Part shown: piece by piece, positions 22,565 through 37,526 of the stretch
Layout of the letters: each line of letters starts with the position of its first letter
How positions within the stretch are numbered: the first letter of the stretch is position 1
NCBI GenBank assembly: GCA_964016885.1
Contig: OZ024744.1
Span: forward strand, 21,134,098-21,198,097
DNA length: 64,000 nucleotides
Direction: 5' to 3'
From: Eledone cirrhosa
Taxonomy: Eukaryota; Mollusca; Cephalopoda; Octopoda; Eledonidae
Made by a program: the position numbers and the translations under genes
Notes under the pieces: model-generated
What the model saw: the letters and a program-made list of their open reading frames with translations, nothing else
What the model was told of the DNA's origin: nothing
The model's database searches: none

Positions 22565-25500
22565 TCGTTTTAACAACAGTTGAATCTTAAGATAAAACTC
22601 GTTTTAACAACTGTTGAATCTTAAGAACTGACTCGTTTTAACAACAGTTGAATCTTAAGATAAAACTCGTTTTAACAACTGTTGAATCTTAAGAACTGAC
22701 TCGTTTTAACAACAGCTGAATCTTAAGATAAAACTCGTTTTAACAACAGTTGAATCTTAAGAACTGACTCGTTTTAACAACAGTTGAATCTTAAGATAAA
22801 ACTCGTTTTAACAACTGTTGAATCTTAAGAACGGACTCGTTTTAACAACAGCTGAATCTTAAGATAAAACTCGTTTTAACGACAGTTGAATCTTAAGAAC
22901 TGATTCGTTTTAACAACAGTTCAAACTTAAGAACTGACTCGTTTTAACAACAGTTGAATCTTATGAACTGACTCATTTTAACAACAGTTGAATCTTAAGA
23001 TAACATTCGTTTTAACAACAGTTGAATCTTAAGAACTGACTCGTTTTAACAACAGTTGAATCTTAAAGATAAAACTCGTTTCAACAACAGTTGAATCTTA
23101 AGAACTGACTCGTTTTAACAACAGCTGAATCTTAAGATAAAACTCGTTTTAACAACAGTTGAATCTTAAGATAAAACTCGTTTTAACAACAGTTGAATCT
23201 TAAGAACTGACTCGTTTTAACGACAGCTGAATCTTAAGATAAAACTCGTTTTAACAACAGTTCAAACTTAAGAAATGACTCGTTTTAACAACAGTTGAAT
23301 CTTATGAACTGAATCATTTTAACAAAAGTTGAATTTTAAGAACTGATTCGTTTTAACAACAGTTGAATCTTAAGATAAAACTCGTTTTAACAACAGTTGA
23401 ATCTTAAAGATAAAACTCGCTTTAACAACAGCTGAATCTTAAGAACTGATTCGTTTTAACAACAGTTGAATCTTAAGATAAACCTCGTTTTAACAACAGT
23501 TTAATCTTAAGAACTGACTCGTTTTAACAACAGTTGAATCTTAAGACAAAACTCGTTTTAACAACAGTTGAATCTTAAGAACTGATTTGTTCTAACAACA
23601 GTTCAGCCTTAAGAACTGACTCGTTTTAAAACAGTTGAATCGTTAGAACTGACTCGTTTTAACAACAGTTGAATCTTAAAATAAAACTCGTTTTAACAAT
23701 AGTTGAATCTCAAGAACTGACTCGTTTTAGCAACAGTTGAATCTTAAGATAACACTCGTTTTCATAACAGTTGAATCTTAAGAACCGACTCGTTTTAACA
23801 ACAGTTAAATCTAAATAACTGACTCGTTTTAACAACAGTTGAATGTTAAGATAAAACTCGTTTTAACAATAGTTGAATCTTAAGAACTGACTCGTTTTAA
23901 CAACAGTTGAATGTTAAGATAAAACTCGTTTTAACAACTGTTGAATCTTAAGAACTGACTCGTTTTAACAACAGCTGAATCTTAAGATAAAACTCGTTTT
24001 AACAACAGTTGAATGTTATGAACTGACTTGTTTTAACAACAGTTGAATCTTCAAATAAAACTCGTTTTAACAACAGTTGAATCTTAAGAACTGACTCGTT
24101 TTAACAACAGTTGAATGTTAAGATAAAACTCGTTTTAACAATAGTTGAATCCTAAGAACTGACTCGTTTTAACAACAGTTGAATCTTAAGATAAAACTCG
24201 TTTTAACAACAGTTGAATCTTAAGAACTGACTCGTTTTAACAACAGCTGAATCTTAAGATAAAACTCGTTTTAACAACTGTTGAATCCTAAGAACTGACT
24301 TGTTTTATCAACAGTCCAACCGTAAGAACTGACTCGTTTTAACAACAGTTGAATGTTCAAATAAAACTCGTTTTAACAACAGTTGAATCTTAAGAACTGA
24401 CTCGTTTTAACAACAGTTGAATCTTAAGAACTGACTCGTTTTAACAACAGTTAAATCTTAATAACTGACTCGTTTTAACAACAGTTGAATGTTAAGATAA
24501 AACTCGTTTTAACAACAGTTGAATCTTAAGAACTGACTCGTTTTAACAACAGTTGAATCTTCAAATAAAACTCGTTTTAACAACAGTTGAACATTAAGAT
24601 AAAACTCGTTTTAACAACAGTTGAATGTTAAGATAAAACTCGTTTTAACAATAGTTGAATCTTAAGAACTGACTCGTTTTAACAACAGTTGAATCTTCAG
24701 GTAAAACTCGTTTTAACAACAGTTGAATCTTAAGAACTGAATCGTTTTAACAACAGCTGAATCTTAAGATAAAACTCGTTTTAACAACAGTTGAATCTTA
24801 AGAACTGACTCGTTTTAACAACAGCTGAATCTTAAGATAAAACTCGTTTTAACAACAGTTGAATCTTAAAATAAAACTCGTTTTAACAACAGTTGAATCT
24901 TAAGAACTGACTCGTTTTAACAACAGTTGAATCTTAAGATAAAACTCGTTTTAACAACAGTTGAATCTTATGAACTAACTCATTTTAACAACAGTTGAAT
25001 CTTAAGTTAAGACTCGTTTTAACAACAGTTGAATCTTAAGAACTGACACGTTTTAACGACAGCTGAATCTTAAGATAAAACTCGTTTTAACAACAGTTGA
25101 ATCTTAAGAACTGACTCGTTTTAACAACAGTTGAATCTTAAGATAAAACTCGTTTTAACAACAGTTGAATCTCATGAACTAACTCATTTTAACAACAGTT
25201 GAATCTTAAGCTAAGACTCGTTTTAACAACAGTTGAATCTTAAAAACTGTCTCGTTTTAACAACAGTTGAATCTTAAGATAAACCTCGTTTTAACAACAG
25301 TTTAATCTTGAGAACTGACTCGTTTTAACAACAGTTGAATCTTAAGACAAAACTCGTTTTAACAACAGTTGAATCTTAAGATAAAACTCGTTTTAACAAC
25401 ACTTGAATCTCATGAACTAACTCATTTTAACAACAGTTGAATCTTAAGTTAAGACTCGTTTTAACAACAGTTGAATCTTAAGAACTGACTCGTTTTAACA

Positions 25501-28500
25501 ACAGTTGAATCTTAAGACAAAACCCGTTTTAACAACAGTTGAATCTTAAGAACTGTCTCGTTTTAACAACAGTTTAATCTTGAGAACTGACTCGTTTTAA
25601 CAACAGTTGAATCTTAAGACAAAACTCGTTTTAACAACAGTTGAATCTTAAGAACTGACTTGTTCTAACAAAAGTTCAGCCTTAAGAACTGACTCGTTTT
25701 AAAACAGTTGAATCGTTAGAACTGACTCGTTTTAACAACAGTTGAATCTTAAATTAAAACTCGTTTTAACAATAGTTGAATCTCAAGAACTGACTCGTTT
25801 TATCAACAGTTGAATCTTAAGATAAAACTCGTTTTAACAACAGTTGAATCTTATGAACTAACTCATTTTAACAACAGTTGAATCTTAAGTTAAGACTCGT
25901 TTTAACAACAGTTGAATCTTAAGAACTGACTCGTTTTAACGACAGCTGAATCTTAAGATAAAACTCGTTTTAACAACAGTTGAATCTTAAGAACTGACTC
26001 GTTTTAACAACAGTTGAATCTTAAGAACTGACTCGTTTTAACAACAGTTGAATCTTAAGATAAAACTCGTTTTAACAACAGTTGAATCTCATGAACTAAC
26101 TCATTTTAACAACAGTTGAATCTTAAGATAAAACTCGTTTTAACAATAGTTGAATCTTAAGAACTGACTCGTTTTAACAACAGTTGAATCTTAAGATAAA
26201 ACTCGTTTTAACAACTGTTGAATCATAAGAACTGACTCGTTTTAACAACAGCTGAATCTTAAGATAAAACTCGTTTTAACAACAGTTGAATCTTAAGAAC
26301 TGACTCGTTTTAACAACAGTTGAATCTTCAAATAAAACTCGTTTTAACAACAGTTGAATCTTAAGAACTGACTCGTTTTAACAACAGTTGAATTTTAAGA
26401 TAAAACTCGTTTTAACAATAGTGAAATCTTAAGAACTGACTCGTTTTAACAACAGTTGAATCTTAAGATAAAACTCGTTTTAACAACAGTTGAATCTTAA
26501 AAACTGACTCGTTTTAACAACAGCTGAATCTTAAGATAAAACTCGTTTTAACAACAGTTCAAACTTAAGAAATGACTCGTTTTAACAAAAGTTGAATCTT
26601 ATGAACTCACTCATTTTAACAACAGTTGAATCTTAAGATAACATTCGTTTTAACAACAGTTGAATCTTAAGAAATGATTCGTTTTAACAACAGTTGAATC
26701 TTAAGATAAAACTCGTTTTAACAACAGTTGAATCTTAAGAACGGACTCGTTTTAACAACACCTGAATCTTAAGATAAAACTCGTTTTAACAACAGTTGAA
26801 TCTTAAGAACTGATTCGTTTTAACAACAGTTCAAACTTAAGAACTGACTCGTTTTAACAACAGTTGAATCTTATGAACTGATTCATTTTAACAACACTTG
26901 AATCTTAAGATAACATTCGTTTTAACAACAGTTGAATCTTAAGAACTGACTCGTTTTAACAACAGTTGAATCTTAAAGATAAAACTCGTTTCGACAACAG
27001 TTGAATCTTAAGAACTGACTCGTTTTAACAACAGCTGAATCTTAAGATAAAACTCGTTTTAACAACAGTTGAATCTTAAGATAAAACTCGTTTTAACAAC
27101 AGTTGAATCTTAAGAACTGACTCGTTTTAACGACAGCTGAATCTTAAGATAAAACTCGTTTTATCAACAGTTCAAACTTAAGAACTGACTCGTTTTAACA
27201 ACAGTTGAATCTTCAAATAAAACTCGTTTTAACAACAGTTGAATCTTAAGAACTGACTCGTTTTAACAACAGCTGAATCTTAAGATAAAACTCGTTTTAA
27301 CAACAGTTCAAACTTAAGAAATGACTCGTTTTAACAAAAGTTGAATCTTATGATCTCACTCATTTTAACAACAGTTGAATCTTAAGATAACATTCGTTTT
27401 AACAACAGTTGAATCTTAAGAACTGATTCGTTTTAACAACAGTTGAATCTTAAGATAAAACTCGTTTTAACAACAGTTGAATCTTAAGAACGGACTCGTT
27501 TTAACAACACCTGAATCTTAAGATAAAACTCGTTTTAACAACAGTTGAATCTTAAGAACTGATTCGTTTTAACAACAGTTCAAACTTAAGAACTGACACG
27601 TTTTAACAACAGTTGAATCTTATGAACTGACTCATTTTAACAACAGTTGAATCTTAAGATAACATTCGTTTTAACAACAGTTGAATCTTAAGAACTGACT
27701 CGTTTTAACAACAGTTGAATCTTAAAGATAAAACTCGTTTCGACAACAGTTGAATCTTAAGAACTGACTCGTTTTAACAACAGCTGAATCTTAAGATAAA
27801 ACTCGTTTTAACAACAGTTGAATCTTAAGATAAAACTCGTTTTAACAACAGTTGAATCTTAAGAACTGACTCGTTTTAACGACAGCTGAATCTTAAGATA
27901 AAACTCGTTTTATCAACAGTTCAAACTTAAGAAATGACTCGTTTTAACAACAGTTGAATCTTATGAACTGACTCATTTTAACAACAGTTGAATCTTAAGA
28001 ACTGATTCGTTTTAACAACAGTTGAATCTTAAGATAAAACTCGTTTTAACAACAGTTGAATCTTAAGAACTGACTCGTTTTAACAACAGTTGAATCTTAA
28101 GATAAAACTCGTTTTAACAACAGTTGAATCTTAAGAACTGACTCGTTTTAACAACAGCTGAATCTTAAGATAAAACTCGTTTTAACAACAGTTGAATCTT
28201 AAGATAAAACTCGTTTTAACAACAGTTGAATCTTAAGAACTGACTCGTTTTATCAACAGTTGAATCTTAAGATAAAACTCGTTTTAACAACAGTTGAATC
28301 TTATGAGCTAACTCATTTTAACAACAGTTGAATCTTAAGTTAAGACTCGTTTTAACAACAGTTGAATCTTAAGAACTGACTCGTTTTAACAACAGTTGAA
28401 TCTTAAGTTAAGACTCGTTTTAACAACAGTTGAATCTTAAGAACTGACTCGTTTTAACAACAGTTGAATCTTAAGACAAAACTCGTTTTAACAACAGTTG

Positions 28501-30113
28501 AATCTTAAGAACTGACTTGTTTTAACAACAGTTCAGTCTCAAGAACTGACTCGTTTTAAAACAGTTGAATCGTTTGATCTGACTCGTTTTAACAACAGTT
28601 GAATCTTAAAATAAAACTCGTTTTAACAATAGTTGAATCTCAAGAACTGACTCGTTTTAGCAACAGTTGAATCTTAATAACTGACTCGTTTTAACAACAG
28701 TTGAATGTTAAGATAAAACTCGTTTTAACAATAGTTGAATCTTAAGAACTGACTCGTTTTAACAACAGTTGAATCTTAAGATAAAACTCGTTTTAACAAC
28801 TGTTGAATCTTAAGAACTGACTCGTTTTAACAACAATTGAATCTTTAAATAAAACACGTTTTAACAACAGTTGAATCTTAAGAACGGACTCGTTTTAACA
28901 ACACCTGAATCTTAAGATAAAACTCGTTTTAACAACAGTTGAATCTTAAGAACTGATTCGTTTTAACAACAGTTCAAACTTAAGAACTGATTCGTTTTAA
29001 CAACAGTTGAATCTTATGAACTGACTCATTTTAACAACAGTTGAATCTTAAGATAACATTCGTTTTAACAACAGTTGAATCTTAAGAACTGACTCGTTTT
29101 AACAACAGTTGAATCTTAAGACAAAACTCGTTTTAACAACAGTTGAATCTTAAGAACTGACTTGTTCTAACAACAGTTCAGCCTTAAGAACTGACTCGTT
29201 TTAAAACAGTTGAATCGTTAGAACTGACTCGTTTTAACAACAGTTGAATCTTAAAATAAAACTCGTTTTAACAATAGTTGAATCTCAAGAACTGACTCGT
29301 TTTAGCAACAGTTGAAACTTAAGATAACACTCGTTTTCATAACAGTTGAATCTTAAGAACTGTCTCGTTTTAACGACAGTTGAATTTTAAGATAAACCTC
29401 GTTTTGACAACAGTTGAATCTTAAGAACTGACTCGTTTTAACAACAGTTGAATGTTAAGATAAAACTCGTTTTAACAATAGTGGAATCTTAAGAACTGAC
29501 TCGTTTTAACAACAGTTGAATCTTAAGATAAAACTCGTTTTAACAACAGTTGAATCTTAAAAACTGACTCGTTTTAACAAAAGTTGAATCTTATGAACTC
29601 ACTCATTTTAACAACAGTTGAATCTTAAGATAACTTTCGTTTTAACAACAGTTGAATCTTAAGAACTGATTCGTTTTAACAACAGTTGAATCTTAAGATA
29701 AAACTCGTTTTAACAACAGTTGAATCTTAAGAACGGACTCGTTTTAACAACACCTGAATCTTAAGATAAAACTCGTTTTAACAACAGTTGAATCTTAAGA
29801 ACTGATTCGTTTTAACAACAGTTCAAACTTAAGAACTGACTCGTTTTAACAACAGTTGAATCTTATGAACTGACTCATTTTAACAACAGTTGAATCTTAA
29901 GATAACATTCGTTTTAACAACAGTTGAATCTTAAAGATAAAACTCGTTTTAACAACAGTTGAATCTTAAGAACTGACTCGTTTTAACGACAGCTGAATCT
30001 TAAGATAAAACTCGTTTTAACAACAGTTCAAACTTAAGAAATGACACGTTTTAACAACAGTTGAATCTTATGAACTGACTCATTTTAACAACAGTTGAAT
30101 ATTAAGAACTGAT
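22565..30113. repeat. Domain II 7.5-kb repeat, copy 1
   Basis: It matches the next copy at offset 7,549 (CATAAC 23763 and 31312; the unique CAGTCCAACCGTAAG at 24312 and 31861). After about 24,816 the offset becomes 7,413 (CGTTTGATCTG 28571 and 35984), because this copy retains four monomers (about 24,681-24,816) that copy 2 lacks. The unit is 222 monomers plus 1 bp. At least six substitutions separate the two copies in the lines compared. Confidence 0.87.
26440..27937. repeat. 749-bp tandem duplication (first 7.5-kb copy)
   Basis: Two adjacent blocks of 22 monomers plus 1 bp: CAGTTCAAAC at 26555 and 27304, GAACGGACTCG near 26,740 and 27,489, and TTATCAACAGTTC near 27,161 and 27,910. Small differences include TTATGATCTCAC near 27,348 and CTGACACG near 27,594. 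The same pair is present in the second 7.5-kb copy at about 33,850-35,350, so it predates that duplication. Confidence 0.82.
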
Positions 30114-33100
30114 TCGTTTTAACAACAGTTGAATCTTAAGATAAAACTCGTTTTAACAACTGTTGAATCTTAAGAACTGACTCGTTTTAACAACAGTTGA
30201 ATCTTAAGATAAAACTCGTTTTAACAACTGTTGAATCTTAAGAACTGACTCGTTTTAACAACAGCTGAATCTTAAGATAAAACTCGTTTTAACAACAGTT
30301 GAATCTTAAGAACTGACTCGTTTTAACAACAGTTGAATCTTAAGATAAAACTCGTTTTAACAACTGTTGAATCTTAAGAACGGACTCGTTTTAACAACAG
30401 CTGAATCTTAAGATAAAACTCGTTTTAACGACAGTTGAATCTTAAGAACTGATTCGTTTTAACAACAGTTCAAACTTAAGAACTGACTCGTTTTAACAAC
30501 AGTTGAATCTTATGAACTGACTCATTTTAACAACAGTTGAATCTTAAGATAACATTCGTTTTAACAACAGTTGAATCTTAAGAACTGACTCGTTTTAACA
30601 ACAGTTGAATCTTAAAGATAAAACTCGTTTCAACAACAGTTGAATCTTAAGAACTGACTCGTTTTAACAACAGCTGAATCTTAAGATAAAACTCGTTTTA
30701 ACAACAGTTGAATCTTAAGATAAAACTCGTTTTAACAACAGTTGAATCTTAAGAACTGACTCGTTTTAACGACAGCTGAATCTTAAGATAAAACTCGTTT
30801 TAACAACAGTTCAAACTTAAGAAATGACTCGTTTTAACAACAGTTGAATCTTATGAACTGAATCATTTTAACAAAAGTTGAATTTTAAGAACTGATTCGT
30901 TTTAACAACAGTTGAATCTTAAGATAAAACTCGTTTTAACAACAGTTGAATCTTAAAGATAAAACTCGCTTTAACAACAGCTGAATCTTAAGAACTGATT
31001 CGTTTTAACAACAGTTGAATCTTAAGATAAACCTCGTTTTAACAACAGTTTAATCTTAAGAACTGACTCGTTTTAACAACAGTTGAATCTTAAGACAAAA
31101 CTCGTTTTAACAACAGTTGAATCTTAAGAACTGATTTGTTCTAACAACAGTTCAGCCTTAAGAACTGACTCGTTTTAAAACAGTTGAATCGTTAGAACTG
31201 ACTCGTTTTAACAACAGTTGAATCTTAAAATAAAACTCGTTTTAACAATAGTTGAATCTCAAGAACTGACTCGTTTTAGCAACAGTTGAATCTTAAGATA
31301 ACACTCGTTTTCATAACAGTTGAATCTTAAGAACCGACTCGTTTTAACAACAGTTAAATCTAAATAACTGACTCGTTTTAACAACAGTTGAATGTTAAGA
31401 TAAAACTCGTTTTAACAATAGTTGAATCTTAAGAACTGACTCGTTTTAACAACAGTTGAATCTTAAGATAAAACTCGTTTTAACAACTGTTGAATCTTAA
31501 GAACTGACTCGTTTTAACAACAGCTGAATCTTAAGATAAAACTCGTTTTAACAACAGTTGAATGTTATGAACTGACTTGTTTTAACAACAGTTGAATCTT
31601 CAAATAAAACTCGTTTTAACAACAGTTGAATCTTAAGAACTGACTCGTTTTAACAACAGTTGAATGTTAAGATAAAACTCGTTTTAACAATAGTTGAATC
31701 CTAAGAACTGACTCGTTTTAACAACAGTTGAATCTTAAGATAAAACTCGTTTTAACAACAGTTGAATCTTAAGAACTGACTCGTTTTAACAACAGCTGAA
31801 TCTTAAGATAAAACTCGTTTTAACAACTGTTGAATCCTAAGAACTGACTTGTTTTATCAACAGTCCAACCGTAAGAACTGACTCGTTTTAACAACAGTTG
31901 AATGTTCAAATAAAACTCGTTTTAACAACAGTTGAATCTTAAGAACTGACTCGTTTTAACAACAGTTGAATCTTAAGAACTGACTCGTTTTAACAACAGT
32001 TAAATCTTAATAACTGACTCGTTTTAACAACAGTTGAATGTTAAGATAAAACTCGTTTTAACAACAGTTGAATCTTAAGAACTGACTCGTTTTAACAACA
32101 GTTGAATCTTCAAATAAAACTCGTTTTAACAACAGTTGAACATTAAGATAAAACTCGTTTTAACAACAGTTGAATGTTAAGATAAAACTCGTTTTAACAA
32201 TAGTTGAATCTTAAGAACTGACTCGTTTTAACAACAGCTGAATCTTAAGATAAAACTCGTTTTAACAACAGTTGAATCTTAAAATAAAACTCGTTTTAAC
32301 AACAGTTGAATCTTAAGAACTGACTCGTTTTAACAACAGTTGAATCTTAAGATAAAACTCGTTTTAACAACAGTTGAATCTTATGAACTAACTCATTTTA
32401 ACAACAGTTGAATCTTAAGTTAAGACTCGTTTTAACAACAGTTGAATCTTAAGAACTGACACGTTTTAACGACAGCTGAATCTTAAGATAAAACTCGTTT
32501 TAACAACAGTTGAATCTTAAGAACTGACTCGTTTTAACAACAGTTGAATCTTAAGATAAAACTCGTTTTAACAACAGTTGAATCTCATGAACTAACTCAT
32601 TTTAACAACAGTTGAATCTTAAGCTAAGACTCGTTTTAACAACAGTTGAATCTTAAAAACTGTCTCGTTTTAACAACAGTTGAATCTTAAGATAAACCTC
32701 GTTTTAACAACAGTTTAATCTTGAGAACTGACTCGTTTTAACAACAGTTGAATCTTAAGACAAAACTCGTTTTAACAACAGTTGAATCTTAAGATAAAAC
32801 TCGTTTTAACAACACTTGAATCTCATGAACTAACTCATTTTAACAACAGTTGAATCTTAAGTTAAGACTCGTTTTAACAACAGTTGAATCTTAAGAACTG
32901 ACTCGTTTTAACAACAGTTGAATCTTAAGACAAAACCCGTTTTAACAACAGTTGAATCTTAAGAACTGTCTCGTTTTAACAACAGTTTAATCTTGAGAAC
33001 TGACTCGTTTTAACAACAGTTGAATCTTAAGACAAAACTCGTTTTAACAACAGTTGAATCTTAAGAACTGACTTGTTCTAACAAAAGTTCAGCCTTAAGA

Positions 33101-36100
33101 ACTGACTCGTTTTAAAACAGTTGAATCGTTAGAACTGACTCGTTTTAACAACAGTTGAATCTTAAATTAAAACTCGTTTTAACAATAGTTGAATCTCAAG
33201 AACTGACTCGTTTTATCAACAGTTGAATCTTAAGATAAAACCCGTTTTAACAACAGTTGAATCTTATGAACTAACTCATTTTAACAACAGTTGAATCTTA
33301 AGTTAAGACTCGTTTTAACAACAGTTGAATCTTAAGAACTGACTCGTTTTAACGACAGCTGAATCTTAAGATAAAACTCGTTTTAACAACAGTTGAATCT
33401 TAAGAACTGACTCGTTTTAACAACAGTTGAATCTTAAGAACTGACTCGTTTTAACAACAGTTGAATCTTAAGATAAAACTCGTTTTAACAACAGTTGAAT
33501 CTCATGAACTAACTCATTTTAACAACAGTTGAATCTTAAGATAAAACTCGTTTTAACAATAGTTGAATCTTAAGAACTGACTCGTTTTAACAACAGTTGA
33601 ATCTTAAGATAAAACTCGTTTTAACAACTGTTGAATCATAAGAACTGACTCGTTTTAACAACAGCTGAATCTTAAGATAAAACTCGTTTTAACAACAGTT
33701 GAATCTTAAGAACTGACTCGTTTTAACAACAGTTGAATCTTCAAATAAAACTCGTTTTAACAACAGTTGAATCTTAAGAACTGACTCGTTTTAACAACAG
33801 TTGAATTTTAAGATAAAACTCGTTTTAACAATAGTGAAATCTTAAGAACTGACTCGTTTTAACAACAGTTGAATCTTAAGATAAAACTCGTTTTAAAAAC
33901 AGTTGAATCTTAAAAACTGACTCGTTTTAACAACAGCTGAATCTTAAGATAAAACTCGTTTTAACAACAGTTCAAACTTAAGAAATGACTCGTTTTAACA
34001 AAAGTTGAATCTTATGAACTCACTCATTTTAACAACAGTTGAATCTTAAGATAACATTCGTTTTAACAACAGTTGAATCTTAAGAAGTGATTCGTTTTAA
34101 CAACAGTTGAATCTTAAGATAAAACTCGTTTTAACAACAGTTGAATCTTAAGAACGGACTCGTTTTAACAACACCTGAATCTTAAGATAAAACTCGTTTT
34201 AACAACAGTTGAATCTTAAGAACTGATTCGTTTTAACAACAGTTCAAACTTAAGAACTGACTCGTTTTAACAACAGTTGAATCTTATGAACTGATTCATT
34301 TTAACAACACTTGAATCTTAAGATAACATTCGTTTTAACAACAGTTGAATCTTAAGAACTGACTCGTTTTAACAACAGTTGAATCTTAAAGATAAAACTC
34401 GTTTCGACAACAGTTGAATCTTAAGAACTGACTCGTTTTAACAACAGCTGAATCTTAAGATAAAACTCGTTTTAACAACAGTTGAATCTTAAGATAAAAC
34501 TCGTTTTAACAACAGTTGAATCTTAAGAACTGACTCGTTTTAACGACAGCTGAATCTTAAGATAAAACTCGTTTTATCAACAGTTCAAACTTAAGAACTG
34601 ACTCGTTTTAACAACAGTTGAATCTTCAAATAAAACTCGTTTTAACAACAGTTGAATCTTAAGAACTGACTCGTTTTAACAACAGCTGAATCTTAAGATA
34701 AAACTCGTTTTAACAACAGTTCAAACTTAAGAAATGACTCGTTTTAACAAAAGTTGAATCTTATGAACTCACTCATTTTAACAACAGTTGAATCTTAAGA
34801 TAACATTCGTTTTAACAACAGTTGAATCTTAAGAACTGATTCGTTTTAACAACAGTTGAATCTTAAGATAAAACTCGTTTTAACAACAGTTGAATCTTAA
34901 GAACGGACTCGTTTTAACAACACCTGAATCTTAAGATAAAACTCGTTTTAACAACAGTTGAATCTTAAGAACTGATTCGTTTTAACAACAGTTCAAACTT
35001 AAGAACTGACACGTTTTAACAACAGTTGAATCTTATGAACTGACTCATTTTAACAACAGTTGAATCTTAAGATAACATTCGTTTTAACAACAGTTGAATC
35101 TTAAGAACTGACTCGTTTTAACAACAGTTGAATCTTAAAGATAAAACTCGTTTCGACAACAGTTGAATCTTAAGAACTGACTCGTTTTAACAACAGCTGA
35201 ATCTTAAGATAAAACTCGTTTTAACAACAGTTGAATCTTAAGATAAAACTCGTTTTAACAACAGTTGAATCTTAAGAACTGACTCGTTTTAACGACAGCT
35301 GAATCTTAAGATAAAACTCGTTTTATCAACAGTTCAAACTTAAGAAATGACTCGTTTTAACAACAGTTGAATCTTATGAACTGACTCATTTTAACAACAG
35401 TTGAATCTTAAGAACTGATTCGTTTTAACAACAGTTGAATCTTAAGATAAAACTCGTTTTAACAACAGTTGAATCTTAAGAACTGACTCGTTTTAACAAC
35501 AGTTGAATCTTAAGATAAAACTCGTTTTAACAACAGTTGAATCTTAAGAACTGACTCGTTTTAACAACAGCTGAATCTTAAGATAAAACTCGTTTTAACA
35601 ACAGTTGAATCTTAAGATAAAACTCGTTTTAACAACAGTTGAATCTTAAGAACTGACTCGTTTTATCAACAGTTGAATCTTAAGATAAAACTCGTTTTAA
35701 CAACAGTTGAATCTTATGAGCTAACTCATTTTAACAACAGTTGAATCTTAAGTTAAGACTCGTTTTAACAACAGTTGAATCTTAAGAACTGACTCGTTTT
35801 AACAACAGTTGAATCTTAAGTTAAGACTCGTTTTAACAACAGTTGAATCTTAAGAACTGACTCGTTTTAACAACAGTTGAATCTTAAGACAAAACTCGTT
35901 TTAACAACAGTTGAATCTTAAGAACTGACTTGTTTTAACAACAGTTCAGTCTCAAGAACTGACTCGTTTTAAAACAGTTGAATCGTTTGATCTGACTCGT
36001 TTTAACAACAGTTGAATCTTAAAATAAAACTCGTTTTAACAATAGTTGAATCTCAAGAACTGACTCGTTTTAGCAACAGTTGAATCTTAATAACTGACTC

Positions 36101-37526
36101 GTTTTAACAACAGTTGAATGTTAAGATAAAACTCGTTTTAACAATAGTTGAATCTTAAGAACTGACTCGTTTTAACAACAGTTGAATCTTAAGATAAAAC
36201 TCGTTGTAACAACTGTTGAATCTTAAGAACTGACTCGTTTTAACAACAATTGAATCTTTAAATAAAACACGTTTTAACAACAGTTGAATCTTAAGAACGG
36301 ACTCGTTTTAACAACACCTGAATCTTAAGATAAAACTCGTTTTAACAACAGTTGAATCTTAAGAACTGATTCGTTTTAACAACAGTTCAAACTTAAGAAC
36401 TGATTCGTTTTAACAACAGTTGAATCTTATGAACTGACTCATTTTAACAACAGTTGAATCTTAAGATAACATTCGTTTTAACAACAGTTGAATCTTAAGA
36501 ACTGACTCGTTTTAACAACAGTTGAATCTTAAGACAAAACTCGTTTTAACAACAGTTGAATCTTAAGAACTGACTTGTTCTAACAACAGTTCAGCCTTAA
36601 GAACTGACTCGTTTTAAAACAGTTGAATCGTTAGAACTGACTCGTTTTAACAACAGTTGAATCTTAAAATAAAACTCGTTTTAACAATAGTTGAATCTCA
36701 AGAACTGACTCGTTTTAGCAACAGTTGAAACTTAAGATAACACTCGTTTTCATAACAGTTGAATCTTAAGAACTGTCTCGTTTTAACGACAGTTGAATTT
36801 TAAGATAAACCTCGTTTTGACAACAGTTGAATCTTAAGAACTGACTCGTTTTAACAACAGTTGAATGTTAAGATAAAACTCGTTTTAACAATAGTGGAAT
36901 CTTAAGAACTGACTCGTTTTAACAACAGTTGAATCTTAAGATAAAACTCGTTTTAACAACAGTTGAATCTTAAGAACTGACTCGTTTTAACAAAAGTTGA
37001 ATCTTATGAACTCACTCATTTTAACAACAGTTGAATCTTAAGATAACTTTCGTTTTAACAACAGTTGAATCTTAAGAACTGATTCGTTTTAACAACAGTT
37101 GAATCTTAAGATAAAACTCGTTTTAACAACAGTTGAATCTTAAGAACGGACTCGTTTTAACAACACCTGAATCTTAAGATAAAACTCGTTTTAACAACAG
37201 TTGAATCTTAAGAACTGATTCGTTTTAACAACAGTTCAAACTTAAGAACTGACTCGTTTTAACAACAGTTGAATCTTATGAACTGACTCATTTTAACAAC
37301 AGTTGAATCTTAAGATAACATTCGTTTTAACAACAGTTGAATCTTAAAGATAAAACTCGTTTTAACAACATTTGAATCTTAAGAACTGACTCGTTTTAAC
37401 GACAGCTGAATCTTAAGATAAAACTCGTTTTAACAACAGTTCAAACTTAAGAAATGACACGTTTTAACAACAGTTGAATCTTATGAACTGACTCATTTTA
37501 ACAACAGTTGAATATTAAGAACTGAT
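30114..37526. repeat. Domain II 7.5-kb repeat, copy 2
   Basis: It is a direct tandem copy of 22,565-30,113 with 136 bp (four monomers) missing near 32,230. Private substitutions include CCCG at about 33,241, TTTTAAAAACAG at about 33,893 and GAAGTG at about 34,086. The copy junctions fall in GAATATTAAGAACTGATTCG monomers (about 30,098 and 37,511). Its last 3 kb are shared with the following 8.5-kb repeat. Confidence 0.87.
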
